A stretch of DNA of 64,000 nucleotides from Arthrobacter alpinus (GTDB lineage Bacteria > Actinomycetota > Actinomycetes > Actinomycetales > Micrococcaceae), in NCBI RefSeq assembly GCF_001445575.1, contig NZ_CP013200.1, forward strand, positions 3,286,001 through 3,350,000. The letters are read 5' to 3'. Position numbers and translations under genes: made by a program. Under the pieces are notes generated by a model. That model did not search any database, was not told the origin of the DNA, and was given only the letters and a program-made list of their open reading frames with translations. Shown here in pieces: positions 9,821-23,140 of this stretch. Each line of letters starts with the position of its first letter. Positions within the stretch are counted from its first letter, which is position 1.

Positions 9821-10054
9821 CTCGTTCCCCAGTTCCAGTTTCCTGGTTGGGTGGCTTGTTGGGTGTTCTTGTTATGGAACAACAGTATTTTATTATACAG
9901 GCTCTTCGTGTTTCTCTTTTCACCAGGAACTGGTGGGTAGAGTCACAGTAAAGGAACCTGTTTTTTTTGGTTTCAACTTAACAAATCCTTGATGGGTTTG
10001 TTGGTTGGGAACCACATAGTGAACGCGAGCATACTCATGTCATATAAGAGTGTG
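9821..10054 (-). other. 23S-5S spacer
   Basis: No tRNA or other gene is visible. It holds the downstream half of the 23S processing stem (10014-10032) and an AT-rich stretch (9875-9980) with T runs. Confidence 0.7.
10014..10032 (-). other. 23S pre-rRNA processing stem, downstream half
   Basis: Plus-strand acatagtgaacgcgagcat is the exact reverse complement of 13400-13418 in the 16S-23S spacer. In the transcript the two 19-base sequences flank 23S and would pair perfectly. This is the usual layout for the RNase III cleavage stem. Confidence 0.8.
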
Positions 10055-13228
<3,174 letters not shown>

Positions 13229-13399
13229 CACACACAAGCGGGTCAAACACAACACAACACCCCACAAAGAGGCCCTGCATCATGATTTATGTATCTTGAT
13301 TATCGAGAGAACCATGAAAACATCAACCACACCACAAAAGGATGCAGCATCAGATCCAGGTTCATTCATTTTCTCAAAGAAATTGCTTTCTTATAAAAG

Positions 13400-13418
13400 A
13401 TGCTCGCGTTCACTATGT
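13400..13418 (-). other. 23S pre-rRNA processing stem, upstream half
   Basis: Perfect 19-bp complement of 10014-10032. In the transcript it lies about 170 nt before mature 23S and directly after the boxA-like motif. Confidence 0.8.
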
Positions 13419-13435
13419 AGTTCTCAAACAACAAC
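13419..13435 (-). promoter_or_regulatory. BoxA-like antitermination motif in the spacer
   Basis: Transcript-sense GTTGTTGTTTGAGAACT. It is identical over 17 bases to the motif in the rrn leader at 15497-15513. Having a copy before 16S and another before 23S is typical of rRNA antitermination signals; assignment to NusB/NusE binding is inference. Confidence 0.6.
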
Positions 13436-13791
13436 CCCACCACACACATCCCCACCAACAAACACCAAAGTGTCTTTCGTCAGTAAGTCCGTCATGTGCA
13501 GGAAACCAGGCACAACACAACTCCAACCCGAAGGAAGGAACGTTGTTGTTCCAGGACCCAACAGTGTGCCAAACACCACCCACCACAACACAACAATCCT
13601 TGATGAACTTTTCCTCCCACCCCCAAAGGGACGGTGTACTCGATTCAGATCGCCATGTACCAGCAGGCACCTATTTTATTGATATTCCACCCTTGAGCAA
13701 CTCACCCAGAAACATGCGTTCTGGCAATGAGTCTTTACTCCTCACACCACCAATACGTCTCCATGCGGAGCCGATCGCGGCGTTTGGTGCT

Positions 13792-15331
<1,540 letters not shown>

Positions 15332-15496
15332 TAACTAAACAGACACACACAATCACACCGGAAAAAGGTAATGAAAGCATGCACTAAATTCGAAACCAGC
15401 TAAACGATCATGCATCACCACAGGGGCGGCAACACACAACCAAATAACCAATTCAATATAAATAAATTGGTATCAATAAAACTTGGCACACTATTG

Positions 15497-15513
15497 AGTT
15501 CTCAAACAACAAC
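15497..15513 (-). promoter_or_regulatory. BoxA-like antitermination motif in the rrn leader
   Basis: Transcript-sense GTTGTTGTTTGAGAACT followed by CAATAGTGTGCC, about 170 nt before mature 16S. It resembles the conserved leader element TTTGAGAACTCAA of actinobacterial rRNA operons and is repeated in the 16S-23S spacer. Confidence 0.6.
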
Positions 15514-15573
15514 TGCATTCGAGTACTTACTAATCAATATTTCATCATTAGTTTTCATCGTTGCGATATCCAT

Positions 15574-15603
15574 ACTCTATTTCATTTGTATTCATTTTGT
15601 CCA
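15574..15603 (-). promoter_or_regulatory. Candidate rrn promoter in an AT-rich leader
   Basis: The 15520-15780 stretch is far richer in A+T than its surroundings, as expected upstream of rrn. On the minus strand TGGACA (15603-15598) and TAGAGT (15579-15574) are spaced by 18 bases. Other -10-like sequences exist nearby, so several promoters are possible. No gene is seen between 15332 and 15791. Confidence 0.35.
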
Positions 15604-15791
15604 CTCCGCACCATGTGCGGCTGGTCACTCCATGAATTACTCGAATCAATATTTCCATTTGAATATTCCAACTCAGAGAGCCAATGATATTCAAATTCAG
15701 ATTTATCAGATTAGGTTGACTGCAAATTGGGAGTCGGTGCTTCTTTCGAAGCGGCTCAACCTTGTGCAAGCAACAGATAGAACAATACACA

Positions 15792-15826
15792 GAAGCCCGC
15801 CCCCACGCAAATCGGGGGCGGGCTTC
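15792..15826 (-). terminator. Terminator of tyrS
   Basis: Perfect 13-bp GC-rich stem gaagcccgccccc (15792-15804) and gggggcgggcttc (15814-15826) with a 9-base loop. It lies 36 bases after the tyrS stop and insulates it from the rrn promoter region. Confidence 0.85.
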
Positions 15827-15861
15827 TAGGGAAACTCTCAGGTGGGGCCGGCAAGCGTGAG

Positions 15862-17172
15862 TCAGACGGCCAGTTCCACCATGGCCAAGGTCCGCTTGCC
15901 GCGGCGCACCAGCAAGTACTTGCCATGCAATGCCTCGGACGCCCCGAGAACAGCGTCAAGGTCGGTGACCTTGGTGTTGTTCACGTAGGCGCCACCCTCC
16001 CCCACTGTTCGGCGGGCTTCCGAATTGGTCTTGGACAGTCCCGAGGCGACCAACAATTCAACAATGCTCACCCCGGCCGCAGGAGCTGAGGCATGCGGCA
16101 ATTCGCGTGTTGCCGATTCCAGTGTTGCACTGTCCAGATCGGACAACTCGCCCTGGCCGAACAGGGCAGCCGATGCCGCAATGACCTTCAGCGTGGCGTC
16201 CACACCGTGCACCAGTGAGGTCACTTGGAAGGCGAGTGTTCGCTGGCCTTCGCGGGCTTGGGGCTTTTGCGCAACGGCAGCCGCAACTGCAGCAATCTCT
16301 TCGCGGGAGAGGAAGGTGAACACCTTCAGGCGGTCCGCTACATCGGCATCTGCCGTGTTGAGCCAGAACTGGTACATGTCGAACGGGCTGCACATGGCGG
16401 CGTCGAGCCAGATGGCATTGCCTTCACTCTTGCCAAACTTGGTGCCATCAGAGTTGGTGATTAGCGGCGTGCCCAGTGCGTGCACGGAGGCGCCTTCAAC
16501 CTTGCGGATCAGATCGGTGCCGCTGGTCAGGTTGCCCCACTGGTCGGAGCCACCCTGTTGCAAGACACAGCCGTACTGGCGGAACAGTTCCAGGTAGTCC
16601 ATGCCCTGCAAGATCTGGTAGCTGAATTCGGCGTAGCTGATGCCCTCGTCGGAATTCAAGCGGGAAGCAACAATGTCCTTCTTGATCATGGTGCCGACCC
16701 GGAAGTACTTGCCAATGTCACGCAGGAAATCGATGGCGCTCATGGGCGCGGTCCAGTCGAGATTGTTGACCATGCGGGCGGCGTTCTCACCCTCGAAAGA
16801 CAGGAAGCGCTGCACCTGGCCCTGCAGGTAGCCAACCCATTCGGTAACTGTCTCTTTGGAGTTCATGGTGCGCTCAGCCGTGGGACGCGGGTCCCCCACC
16901 AAGCCGGTGGAACCGCCCACAAGACCCAGTGGCTTATGGCCGGCGATCTGCATGCGACGCATGGTCAACAGCTGGACCAAGTTGCCCAAGTGGAGGCTGG
17001 GTGCGGTCGGGTCAAAGCCGCAATAGTACGTGATCGGTTCGCCGGCGAGCAGTTCCTCAAGGGCTGCTTCATCGGTGGAGACCTGGACCAGGCCTCGCCA
17101 CTTGAGCTCCTGCCAAACATTGGCGAAGCTGGAATCGTTCTCAGGGGCGCGGAGTTCAGTTTGCAAAGACAC
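15862..17172 (-). CDS. tyrS: Tyrosyl-tRNA synthetase
   Basis: Class I aminoacyl-tRNA synthetase, 436 residues, charging tRNA-Tyr. The HIGH motif appears as HLGN in GFDPTAPSLHLGN (about residue 61), and the KMSKS loop as KFGKS in SDGTKFGKSEGNAIW. Tyrosine-binding segments YQILQGMDYLEL and GGSDQWGNLTSGTDLI are present. A C-terminal S4-like RNA-binding domain (SIVELLVASGLSKTNSEARR) ends the protein. The GTG start at 17172 fits known N-termini, but no clear ribosome binding site precedes it. Confidence 0.95.
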   Translation of the reverse strand: MSLQTELRAPENDSSFANVWQELKWRGLVQVSTDEAALEELLAGEPITYYCGFDPTAPSLHLGNLVQLLTMRRMQIAGHKPLGLVGGSTGLVGDPRPTAERTMNSKETVTEWVGYLQGQVQRFLSFEGENAARMVNNLDWTAPMSAIDFLRDIGKYFRVGTMIKKDIVASRLNSDEGISYAEFSYQILQGMDYLELFRQYGCVLQQGGSDQWGNLTSGTDLIRKVEGASVHALGTPLITNSDGTKFGKSEGNAIWLDAAMCSPFDMYQFWLNTADADVADRLKVFTFLSREEIAAVAAAVAQKPQAREGQRTLAFQVTSLVHGVDATLKVIAASAALFGQGELSDLDSATLESATRELPHASAPAAGVSIVELLVASGLSKTNSEARRTVGEGGAYVNNTKVTDLDAVLGASEALHGKYLLVRRGKRTLAMVELAV

Positions 17173-17226
17173 ACCACAAAATTACCAGCACCACGGCATT
17201 TCTTAGCCATTGCGCCGTTGACGAAC

Positions 17227-17265
17227 TTGTCGCTGTAGCCACCGCAGTGACGGCTACAGCGACAA
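17227..17265. terminator. Perfect inverted repeat between helicase and tyrS
   Basis: Arms ttgtcgctgtagcc (17227-17240) and ggctacagcgacaa (17252-17265), 14 bp with an 11-base loop. It lies just past the helicase stop on the minus strand, and no U tract follows. Confidence 0.5.
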
Positions 17266-17291
17266 GGACAAGCGAGAAGTCCAGGAGTCTG

Positions 17292-19532
17292 CTACTTTTC
17301 GATCCCAGCCGGAAGCGGTGCCGAGGTGATCAGACGCAGCCGCTGGGTGGGGCGGGTCATGGCCACGTACAGGTCACCAACGCGCCCATGGGCACCTGCT
17401 AGCAATGCTGCCGGTTCAACGATGATGACGCCATCGAATTCCAGCCCCTTGGCCTCGTGCGGGTCAATCACCACAATGTCCTGATCCAACGATCCGGCTC
17501 CATGGCCGATCCGTGAACCATAGACGGCACGCAGTGCTGCCGTGGTTTCGGCCACCATAGACGGAGGGGCAATAACAGCTACCAGTCCCCCGCCCACAGC
17601 GGCAGTCTCCTCCGGCATGACCGCGACTACCTGAGCAACCACCTCGGCAGCGGCAACCCGATCAACAAGGGGTTCCCATTCGCCGTCGCGCACTGCCTTG
17701 GGGGCGGAGACCACCTGACCGGCGGCATTGGCCATCCGCACGGCGGCTTCGGCGATTTGCATGGGCGTGCGGTAGTTGACCGTGAGCTCCTCAACATTCC
17801 ACCGCTCCCCCAGGAAAGGAGAGAGCGCCTGATGCCAGGAGGTGGCACCGGAAGCGGAGCTGGTCTGGGCAATATCGCCCACAATGGTGAAGGACTTCAC
17901 GGGGCAGCGGCGAATCAGCACGCGCCACTGCATGGGCGAAAGCTCTTGTGCCTCATCGATCACCACATGCCCGTAGGCCCAGTTGCGGTCCGTCAAGGCG
18001 CGTTCGGCACTTGTCTGGGACGCGGCTTGGACAACATTGAAATCGGCCAGCTGCTCCGCTGTGAGCATGCCATCCACACCGGAGTCCTCTAGCAGCTGAT
18101 TCACGTTGTAGATGGCCTTTTCAGCGTTGACCAAATCCCGCTTGCGCTGGGACTCGACACTGGCTTGGGCACGGCCACCGCTAGCGTCCATCTCGCCCAA
18201 GAGCTCAGCGGCTTCATCGAGGAGCGGCACATCCGATTCGCTCCAGGGCGAGCCGGGGCTACGCAGGAGCAGGCTGCGTTGCGCGTCGCTGAGATTGGGT
18301 GTGACAGCCCGCAGGATTTCCGGCTTGCTGAACATGTCGTCAACGAGCTGCGCAGCCGTCATCGGCATCCAGCACAGGTTGAGCATCACGCGCACATCGC
18401 GGGACGAGCGGACGTCCTCGGCCAGGTAGGACCTGTCGGCGTTGTTGCCAGCTCCTGCCGATTCAATGTGCTCGCGCAGCTGTTCGGTGAGTTCGCGCAG
18501 CAGGGTCTTGACAAAGCCAACGCGCGCCTCATTGTGCGGCAGCCCAGTGGCCTGCGCCCGTTCCCTGGCGCGACGCACCTGGCGAACGGTTAGCACCAAA
18601 CGGGTGCCTTCGACGTCGAGCCTGACATCGCCTTCTGGCACACGTTGACGGTTTGCCACGGCGTTGGCCACCACGCGGACCATGTCCAGACGGCCCTTGA
18701 GCTCAGCAGTTTCCGCCGTTTCCGACGCCACAGCCTGCACCCCGGGGAACAAGTTGCCCACGCTGGCCATGACCACGCCGGTCTCACCGAGGGAGGGCAG
18801 CACGCGCTCAATGTATTTCATGAAGGCGTTGGAGGGGCCCACCAACAGCACGCCAGAGGACTGCAGGCGTTCGCGATGGGTGTAGAGCAAGTACGCGGCT
18901 CGGTGCAGTGCCACGGCAGTCTTTCCCGTTCCTGGCCCGCCCTGGACCACCAACGCACCGCTGAGAGGTGAGCGGATGATCCGGTCCTGCTCGGCCTGGA
19001 TGGTGCCGACAATATCGCTCATGCGACCGGTGCGCTTGGAATTTAGCGCGGCCAGCAGGGCACCTTCACCTTGAACGTGTTCGCCGTGCACCAGCATGGT
19101 GTGGTCCAGGACGTCGTCCTCAATAGCCTTGACGGTGCGCCCTTTCAACAGCAAATGCCGACGGCGGCGCACCCCCATGCGCTCAAAGGCCGTTGCCTGA
19201 TAGAACGTGCCCGCCTCGGGCGCACGCCAGTCAATGAGCAGCTGGCGCAGATCCTGCGACAGCAGCCCGATCCGACCAATGTAGCGGGCCTGACCGTCGT
19301 CAAGATCTAGCCGGCCAAATACCAGCCGGTCATCAACGGCGTTTAGTTGTGCCAGCCGGTTCTCATAGAGTGTGGCAAATGCGTCACGTTCAGAGCGGTT
19401 CTGGTGCGTACCCATGGACTTTGCCTGGCGCACCTCCGCCAGCTGCTCAACCTTTTCGACGCGGAGTTCATCCAGGCGCCCGTAAAGGCCGTCAACATAG
19501 CTGCGTTCGTGGGCCAACTCGTCGTCATACAT
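17292..19532 (-). CDS. HelD/HelR-type UvrD-family helicase-like protein, RNA polymerase associated
   Basis: 746 residues. In Actinobacteria HelD-type proteins bind RNA polymerase, insert an N-terminal coiled coil into the secondary channel and free stalled or rifampicin-bound enzyme. The N-terminal 60 residues (ERSYVDGLYGRLDELRVEKVEQLAEV) form the expected coiled coil. Walker A is VQGGPGTGKTAVALHR (about residue 205) and Walker B is VVIDEAQELSPMQWRVL. Helicase motifs NYRTPMQIAE, DPHEAKGLEFDGVII and YVAMTRPTQRL follow. The start at 19532 has AGGAG 8 bases upstream; the longer reading from 19565 does not. No rifampicin-associated element that I would recognise is visible upstream. Confidence 0.88.
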   Translation of the reverse strand: MYDDELAHERSYVDGLYGRLDELRVEKVEQLAEVRQAKSMGTHQNRSERDAFATLYENRLAQLNAVDDRLVFGRLDLDDGQARYIGRIGLLSQDLRQLLIDWRAPEAGTFYQATAFERMGVRRRRHLLLKGRTVKAIEDDVLDHTMLVHGEHVQGEGALLAALNSKRTGRMSDIVGTIQAEQDRIIRSPLSGALVVQGGPGTGKTAVALHRAAYLLYTHRERLQSSGVLLVGPSNAFMKYIERVLPSLGETGVVMASVGNLFPGVQAVASETAETAELKGRLDMVRVVANAVANRQRVPEGDVRLDVEGTRLVLTVRQVRRARERAQATGLPHNEARVGFVKTLLRELTEQLREHIESAGAGNNADRSYLAEDVRSSRDVRVMLNLCWMPMTAAQLVDDMFSKPEILRAVTPNLSDAQRSLLLRSPGSPWSESDVPLLDEAAELLGEMDASGGRAQASVESQRKRDLVNAEKAIYNVNQLLEDSGVDGMLTAEQLADFNVVQAASQTSAERALTDRNWAYGHVVIDEAQELSPMQWRVLIRRCPVKSFTIVGDIAQTSSASGATSWHQALSPFLGERWNVEELTVNYRTPMQIAEAAVRMANAAGQVVSAPKAVRDGEWEPLVDRVAAAEVVAQVVAVMPEETAAVGGGLVAVIAPPSMVAETTAALRAVYGSRIGHGAGSLDQDIVVIDPHEAKGLEFDGVIIVEPAALLAGAHGRVGDLYVAMTRPTQRLRLITSAPLPAGIEK

Positions 19533-19623
19533 GCAAGGCTCCTGAAATGTAAGGCATCCCGCCAAAAGGCGGACCGTCTAGTCTATCCCGTCAACGGCGT
19601 GGCCGCTGGCCAGGACCAAAACG

Positions 19624-20208
19624 TCAAACGACTTGAAGCGAAACCACTTCGTAACCGGCCAGGTTTTCCCGTCCCGGCAAGCCGCCAATTTCAAGCACAA
19701 CGCCAACACCGGCCACCACGGCACCTGAGCGCTCCAGCAGGGCAGCTGCCGCGCCGATAGTGCCACCGGTAGCCAGAACATCGTCCAGAATTAGCACACG
19801 CGTGCCAACTGGTACGTCGTCCTTGTGCAATTCAAGGGTTGCCTTGCCATATTCCAGCGCATAGCTTTCGGCGAAGACCTCGCGGGGCAGTTTTCCTGCC
19901 TTACGGATGGTGATCACACCGGTTCCCGTGGCGTATGCAGCAGCCGCAGCCAAAAGGAATCCTCGAGCCTCAATTCCGGCAACGGCGTCGAACTTTCCTG
20001 CGTAGGCACTCACGATCGAATCAACCATGAGTTTGAACGCCGCTCCGTCGGCAAAAACGGGGGTTAAATCTTTGAAAACAATGCCCTCTGTTGGGTAGTC
20101 CTCTACGGTGGCGCACAACTCATCAAGAACAGCGGAAACCTGCGGGGTTTCGACGCCTTGGCTGGGGGCGGAAATGGGTGTTTCGGGGGCACTTAATCTC
20201 TCGTTCAC
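19624..20208 (-). CDS. apt: Adenine phosphoribosyltransferase
   Basis: Purine salvage: adenine plus PRPP gives AMP. 194 residues. The PRPP-binding motif is VLILDDVLATGGTIGAAAALL (about residue 133). Conserved segments TVEDYPTEGIVFKDLTPVFAD and GIEARGFLLAAAAAYATGTG are present. The GTG at 20208 is used as start, but it sits directly after GAAGG, too close for a normal ribosome binding site; the first 20 residues are not conserved, so the true start could be inside. Confidence 0.93.
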   Translation of the reverse strand: MNERLSAPETPISAPSQGVETPQVSAVLDELCATVEDYPTEGIVFKDLTPVFADGAAFKLMVDSIVSAYAGKFDAVAGIEARGFLLAAAAAYATGTGVITIRKAGKLPREVFAESYALEYGKATLELHKDDVPVGTRVLILDDVLATGGTIGAAAALLERSGAVVAGVGVVLEIGGLPGRENLAGYEVVSLQVV

Positions 20209-20275
20209 CCTTCAACGGTACAGCGTCAAAGTTGGGGGCTTTTGCGAACTGAAAAAAGGTGCTTATATATCTTCC

Positions 20276-20935
20276 GTGCAACACAACATTTCGCTCCCCG
20301 GACATGGTGTCCGGCTTGTGCCGTTACGGCGTCGTCACGCGGCAGATTTGTACCCCTACATCGATGTGGATATGTGGGCTGGTATGGCCACGGAACGGCC
20401 AACGTCCAAACGTGCTTTGGAACGGCTATTCGCGGCCCGGATCGCCGATCCCTCCGTCATTGCCTTTGCCGTCATCGATGAAGAGACCGGCACCGTTGCA
20501 GGGACCACCAGTCTCTACGACTATGTTCCGGAGCAGTCCCGGGTTGAGCTTGGAATGACGTTTTTTGGCCGGAAATACTGGGGTCGAAACGTTAATGCCG
20601 CCTCGAAACTGGCGCTGCTAACGTTCGCCTTCGAGGAGCTGCTCGTGTACCGGGTGACCTTGCGCTGCGATGCCCGCAACGTTCGCAGCGCCGCCGCCAT
20701 TGCGAAGCTGGGAGCCTCCTTGGATGGGGTGCTGCGTGGCTACCGCCGTGGCCCTGACGGAACGCGCGTGGACACCTGTGTGTACTCGCTGCTGGACCAT
20801 GAATGGCCGGCGTCGCGCTCAAGTCTGGTCCAGCGCTTGACCCCTGCGGATCTACTTCCTGAAGTGACTGAACTCATTGAGTATTCGGAGCAATTGATGC
20901 GCCAGGACGTGGAGAACGCACCACTCCCGGCCTGA
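20276..20935 (+). CDS. GNAT family N-acetyltransferase (RimJ/RimL type)
   Basis: About 219 residues. N-terminal strand HGVRLVPLRRRHAADLYPYIDVDMW, then DEETGTVAGTTSLYDYVPEQSRVELG. The acetyl-CoA-binding region is FFGRKYWGRNVNAASKLALLTFAFEEL, followed by RVTLRCDARNVRSAAAIAKLGASLDGVLRGYRR, all typical of the RimJ/RimL-like branch. The GTG at 20276 is preferred: TATATC ends 6 bases before it, which would suit a leaderless transcript. The longer open frame from 20108 runs antisense to apt. Its 3' end overlaps the convergent mpg gene by about 60 bases. Confidence 0.82.
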   Translation: MQHNISLPGHGVRLVPLRRRHAADLYPYIDVDMWAGMATERPTSKRALERLFAARIADPSVIAFAVIDEETGTVAGTTSLYDYVPEQSRVELGMTFFGRKYWGRNVNAASKLALLTFAFEELLVYRVTLRCDARNVRSAAAIAKLGASLDGVLRGYRRGPDGTRVDTCVYSLLDHEWPASRSSLVQRLTPADLLPEVTELIEYSEQLMRQDVENAPLPA

Positions 20936-21539
20936 ATTTTGAGACCGTACGGTCCCCTTCCAGCCAGAATCGCCACGGGTACTCTGACGAGCCACCTGGG
21001 CCGCTGATTCCTACCCGCGGCCCGGACAACACATTCAAGGCGGGCGTGTCAGGAAGAGTCACGGTGACCTGCCCACTCAGGGCGTAGAGACCATTATGTT
21101 CTCGAGCAAACCCCAGGGCCTTGGCGAGGCGCGCCGGACCTTGCGCCAGCTCGCCGTCGTGCTTGGCAGTGGGACGGCGCGAGCGGGCTAGCTCAAGCCC
21201 TTGCACAATCTCTCCGGCGCGCATGAGGCACCCCGAAGAGAGCCCCTCGGGGCGGCAGACCAGATTCGCGCTGAAGTGCATGCCGTAGCTGAAGTACACG
21301 TAGAGGTGCCCGGGCGGGCCAAACATGACCGAATTCCGCTCGGTCTGACCCCCGTAGCTGTGCGAGCCAGGGTCCGGCGCCTCGGAATTGCGCGGCCCCA
21401 GGTACGCTTCCACCTCGCTCAGACGTACGACGACGGGACCTTGGGGACTCTAGTGCCGCACCAAGGCGCCCAACAAGTAAGGGGCCACCTCGGGGGCAGG
21501 ACGCTGCAGCAGCTCCAGGATGTCGATGGGCGAACTCAT
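20874..21539 (-). pseudogene. mpg: 3-methyladenine DNA glycosylase (AAG/MPG family) with an in-frame TAG at codon 30
   Basis: Removes alkylated bases from DNA. Reading from the ATG at 21539 gives MSSPIDILELLQRPAPEVAP, then LLGALVRH, a TAG at 21452-21450, and in the same frame SPQGPVVVRLSEVEAYLGPRNSEAPDPGSHSY. The family normally has Glu at the stop position, so GAG to TAG is the simplest change. The rest is intact: the catalytic Glu in EVEAY, GPPGHLYVYFSYGMHFSANLV and LAQGPARLAKALG. Without readthrough, only a product starting inside the gene could be made, lacking the N-terminal strand. It may be a young pseudogene, a sequence error or a suppressed amber codon. Confidence 0.8.
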
Positions 21540-21611
21540 CTTCCCAACTTAGCAGTGGGAGTGTTTTCGGTAGTCGATTTTCGGCGCAGCAAGGCATGGA
21601 AGAATACTTTC

Positions 21612-22511
21612 ATGGCCGTTGCATTGGACTTCATCGAACCGTTTGAGCCTGGCATCTTCGAATTTTTGGCGGCACGCGCTGTTGCCGGAGTGGAGGAATC
21701 CAGTGGCACCAGTTATGCCCGCACCGTTGCTCTTGCGGGAGGCCACGGATGGTTCCATGTCAGCTGGGACGGTGCCGGGCTCTGGCTGGAGCACCAGGTC
21801 GAAGACCCTGCCGACGCCACTGAGCTGGTGTCCATGGTGCGGCATTTGTTCAATCTGGACCACGACCCCGGTGCAGCAGATCAGCTCTTAGCGAGCAATC
21901 CGCTGTTCGCACCGCGCGTGGCTGCACTGCCCGGAATCAGGCTTCCGGGGTGTGTGAATCCGGCGGAGATTCTCATTCGAGCCATGGTGGGCCAGCAAAT
22001 CACGGTAGCTGCAGCCCGCACGGCTCTGACCCAGCTGCTAGCGCTAGCCACCCCGAGCCGACTGCCGCATGAATCGATGACGCAGCTCTTCCCCAGCGCC
22101 GCCGAAATTGCCGCCGGTGGCCGGTCAATTCTCCGTGGCCCGCAACGCCGGATCGATTCCATCATGGCAGTCGCAGCACTGCTGGCCGAGGGTACCCTGG
22201 CGATCAATGCCGAGGACAGCTTTGAGTCGTTGGCACAAAAACTGCTACCCATCCCCGGCATCGGCCCGTGGACAGTGGGGTACGTGGCCATGCGCGTACT
22301 GGGCAGCGGGGACGTCTTTCTGCCCGGAGACGCGGCCGTCCGCAACGGCTATGGACTGCTGCGCGGTGACACCTTGGCCGAGGCTCGGCGCATCAAGACT
22401 CCTGAGTTGAGCCGCATGGCCGAATCACTGAAGCCGTGGCGCTCGTATGCCACCTTGCATCTGTGGCGAATTTCCGGGGAAAAGCCCCCGGCAATTCTGT
22501 CACCACTTTGA
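21612..22511 (+). CDS. alkA: DNA-3-methyladenine glycosylase II (AlkA-type, HhH-GPD superfamily)
   Basis: 299 residues. An AlkA N-terminal domain (ARTVALAGGHGWFHVSW) comes first, then the HhH-GPD fold: NPAEILIRAMVGQQITVAAARTAL, the helix-hairpin-helix LLPIPGIGPWTVGYVAMRVLG, and FLPGDAAVRNGYGLL with the catalytic Asp. Many actinobacterial homologues are fused to an Ada-type methyl-acceptor and AraC domain at the N-terminus. None is visible here, although the frame stays open further upstream. GGAAG lies about 9 bases before the ATG. It is divergent from mpg, so two alkylation-repair glycosylases share a 72-base promoter region. Confidence 0.85.
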   Translation: MAVALDFIEPFEPGIFEFLAARAVAGVEESSGTSYARTVALAGGHGWFHVSWDGAGLWLEHQVEDPADATELVSMVRHLFNLDHDPGAADQLLASNPLFAPRVAALPGIRLPGCVNPAEILIRAMVGQQITVAAARTALTQLLALATPSRLPHESMTQLFPSAAEIAAGGRSILRGPQRRIDSIMAVAALLAEGTLAINAEDSFESLAQKLLPIPGIGPWTVGYVAMRVLGSGDVFLPGDAAVRNGYGLLRGDTLAEARRIKTPELSRMAESLKPWRSYATLHLWRISGEKPPAILSPL

Positions 22512-22630
22512 GGGACAAAGCGTGGAATCGACCAGCCATTCTCACCCGTGGCAGCAGATTCGGCCTAGTCTCGGATTAGCGGCTGGCCGTCTTCAAGCGC
22601 CAACCACCACGTGCCATCGTGAGGAGCGCC

Positions 22631-23041
22631 ATGAACGGCAAGATCGCAGACGTGACCGAAGAAGCTGGGTTTGTACCGAGCAATCACAGCATCGGTACCA
22701 CTCCGACGAGAGATCCCAGCGTCACGGCTTTAGCCCTCCATGCCATTGTCTCGGCGGGCCCGGAGTGCCACGCCGACTTGGACAGCGTTATGGCCGGAAT
22801 CCTCCGCATGGCCAATACTCGGATCCACCACTGGTTTGCCGCCTTGCATCGGCCAGCAGAGGCCGAATTCGTCGCCGACATGCTCGTCCGGCCGGATTTC
22901 AACGAGCAAATGCTGTGGGGCTACCTGAACGGGGACCCCGGAAAAGTTCAGGTCCGCAGGCAGTTGGCACAATTCCTTGACTCCGACCTCGTCCAACAGA
23001 TCCTGGTCGGTTCCATCCGCCAGGGCAACCACTCTTCCTAG
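22631..23041 (+). CDS. Hypothetical protein, 136 residues
   Basis: Not recognised. A good ribosome binding site, GAGGAG, lies 4 bases before the ATG. The protein is helical: HADLDSVMAGILRMANTRIHHWFAALHRPAEAEFVADML, then NEQMLWGYLNGDPGKVQVRRQLAQFLDSDLVQQILVG. There is no signal peptide or membrane segment. It ends exactly where the GC-rich simple repeat and first palindrome begin. Confidence 0.55.
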   Translation: MNGKIADVTEEAGFVPSNHSIGTTPTRDPSVTALALHAIVSAGPECHADLDSVMAGILRMANTRIHHWFAALHRPAEAEFVADMLVRPDFNEQMLWGYLNGDPGKVQVRRQLAQFLDSDLVQQILVGSIRQGNHSS

Positions 23042-23124
23042 CCGCCTCCGCCGCCCCTCCGCCTCCGCCGCCTCCGCGAAAGGTGAGTAGTGAGCAATGT
23101 TTCGCCGGAACATTAGCAACTACT
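23041..23124. repeat. Palindromic element copy 1 with an adjoining GC-rich simple-repeat tract
   Basis: A tract of gccgcc/tccgcc units (23041-23076) is followed by cgaaaggtgagtagt (23077-23091), a degenerate centre, and aacattagcaactact (23109-23124). The outer sequences are identical to copy 2 at 24145-24201. The inner arms are mutated, so the hairpin is imperfect here. The tract is on the left, away from the gene it flanks. Confidence 0.75.
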
Positions 23125-23140
23125 GCATCCTCGACGGAGG

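Noticed and set aside
17292..19620. Rifampicin-associated element upstream of the HelD/HelR gene
   Set aside because: I looked for the palindromic GC-rich element described for helR promoters and found nothing convincing.
22730..23119. Minus-strand frame antisense to the 136-residue hypothetical gene
   Set aside because: The plus-strand frame has a proper GAGGAG site; the minus frame starts in the palindrome and runs through the GC tract.
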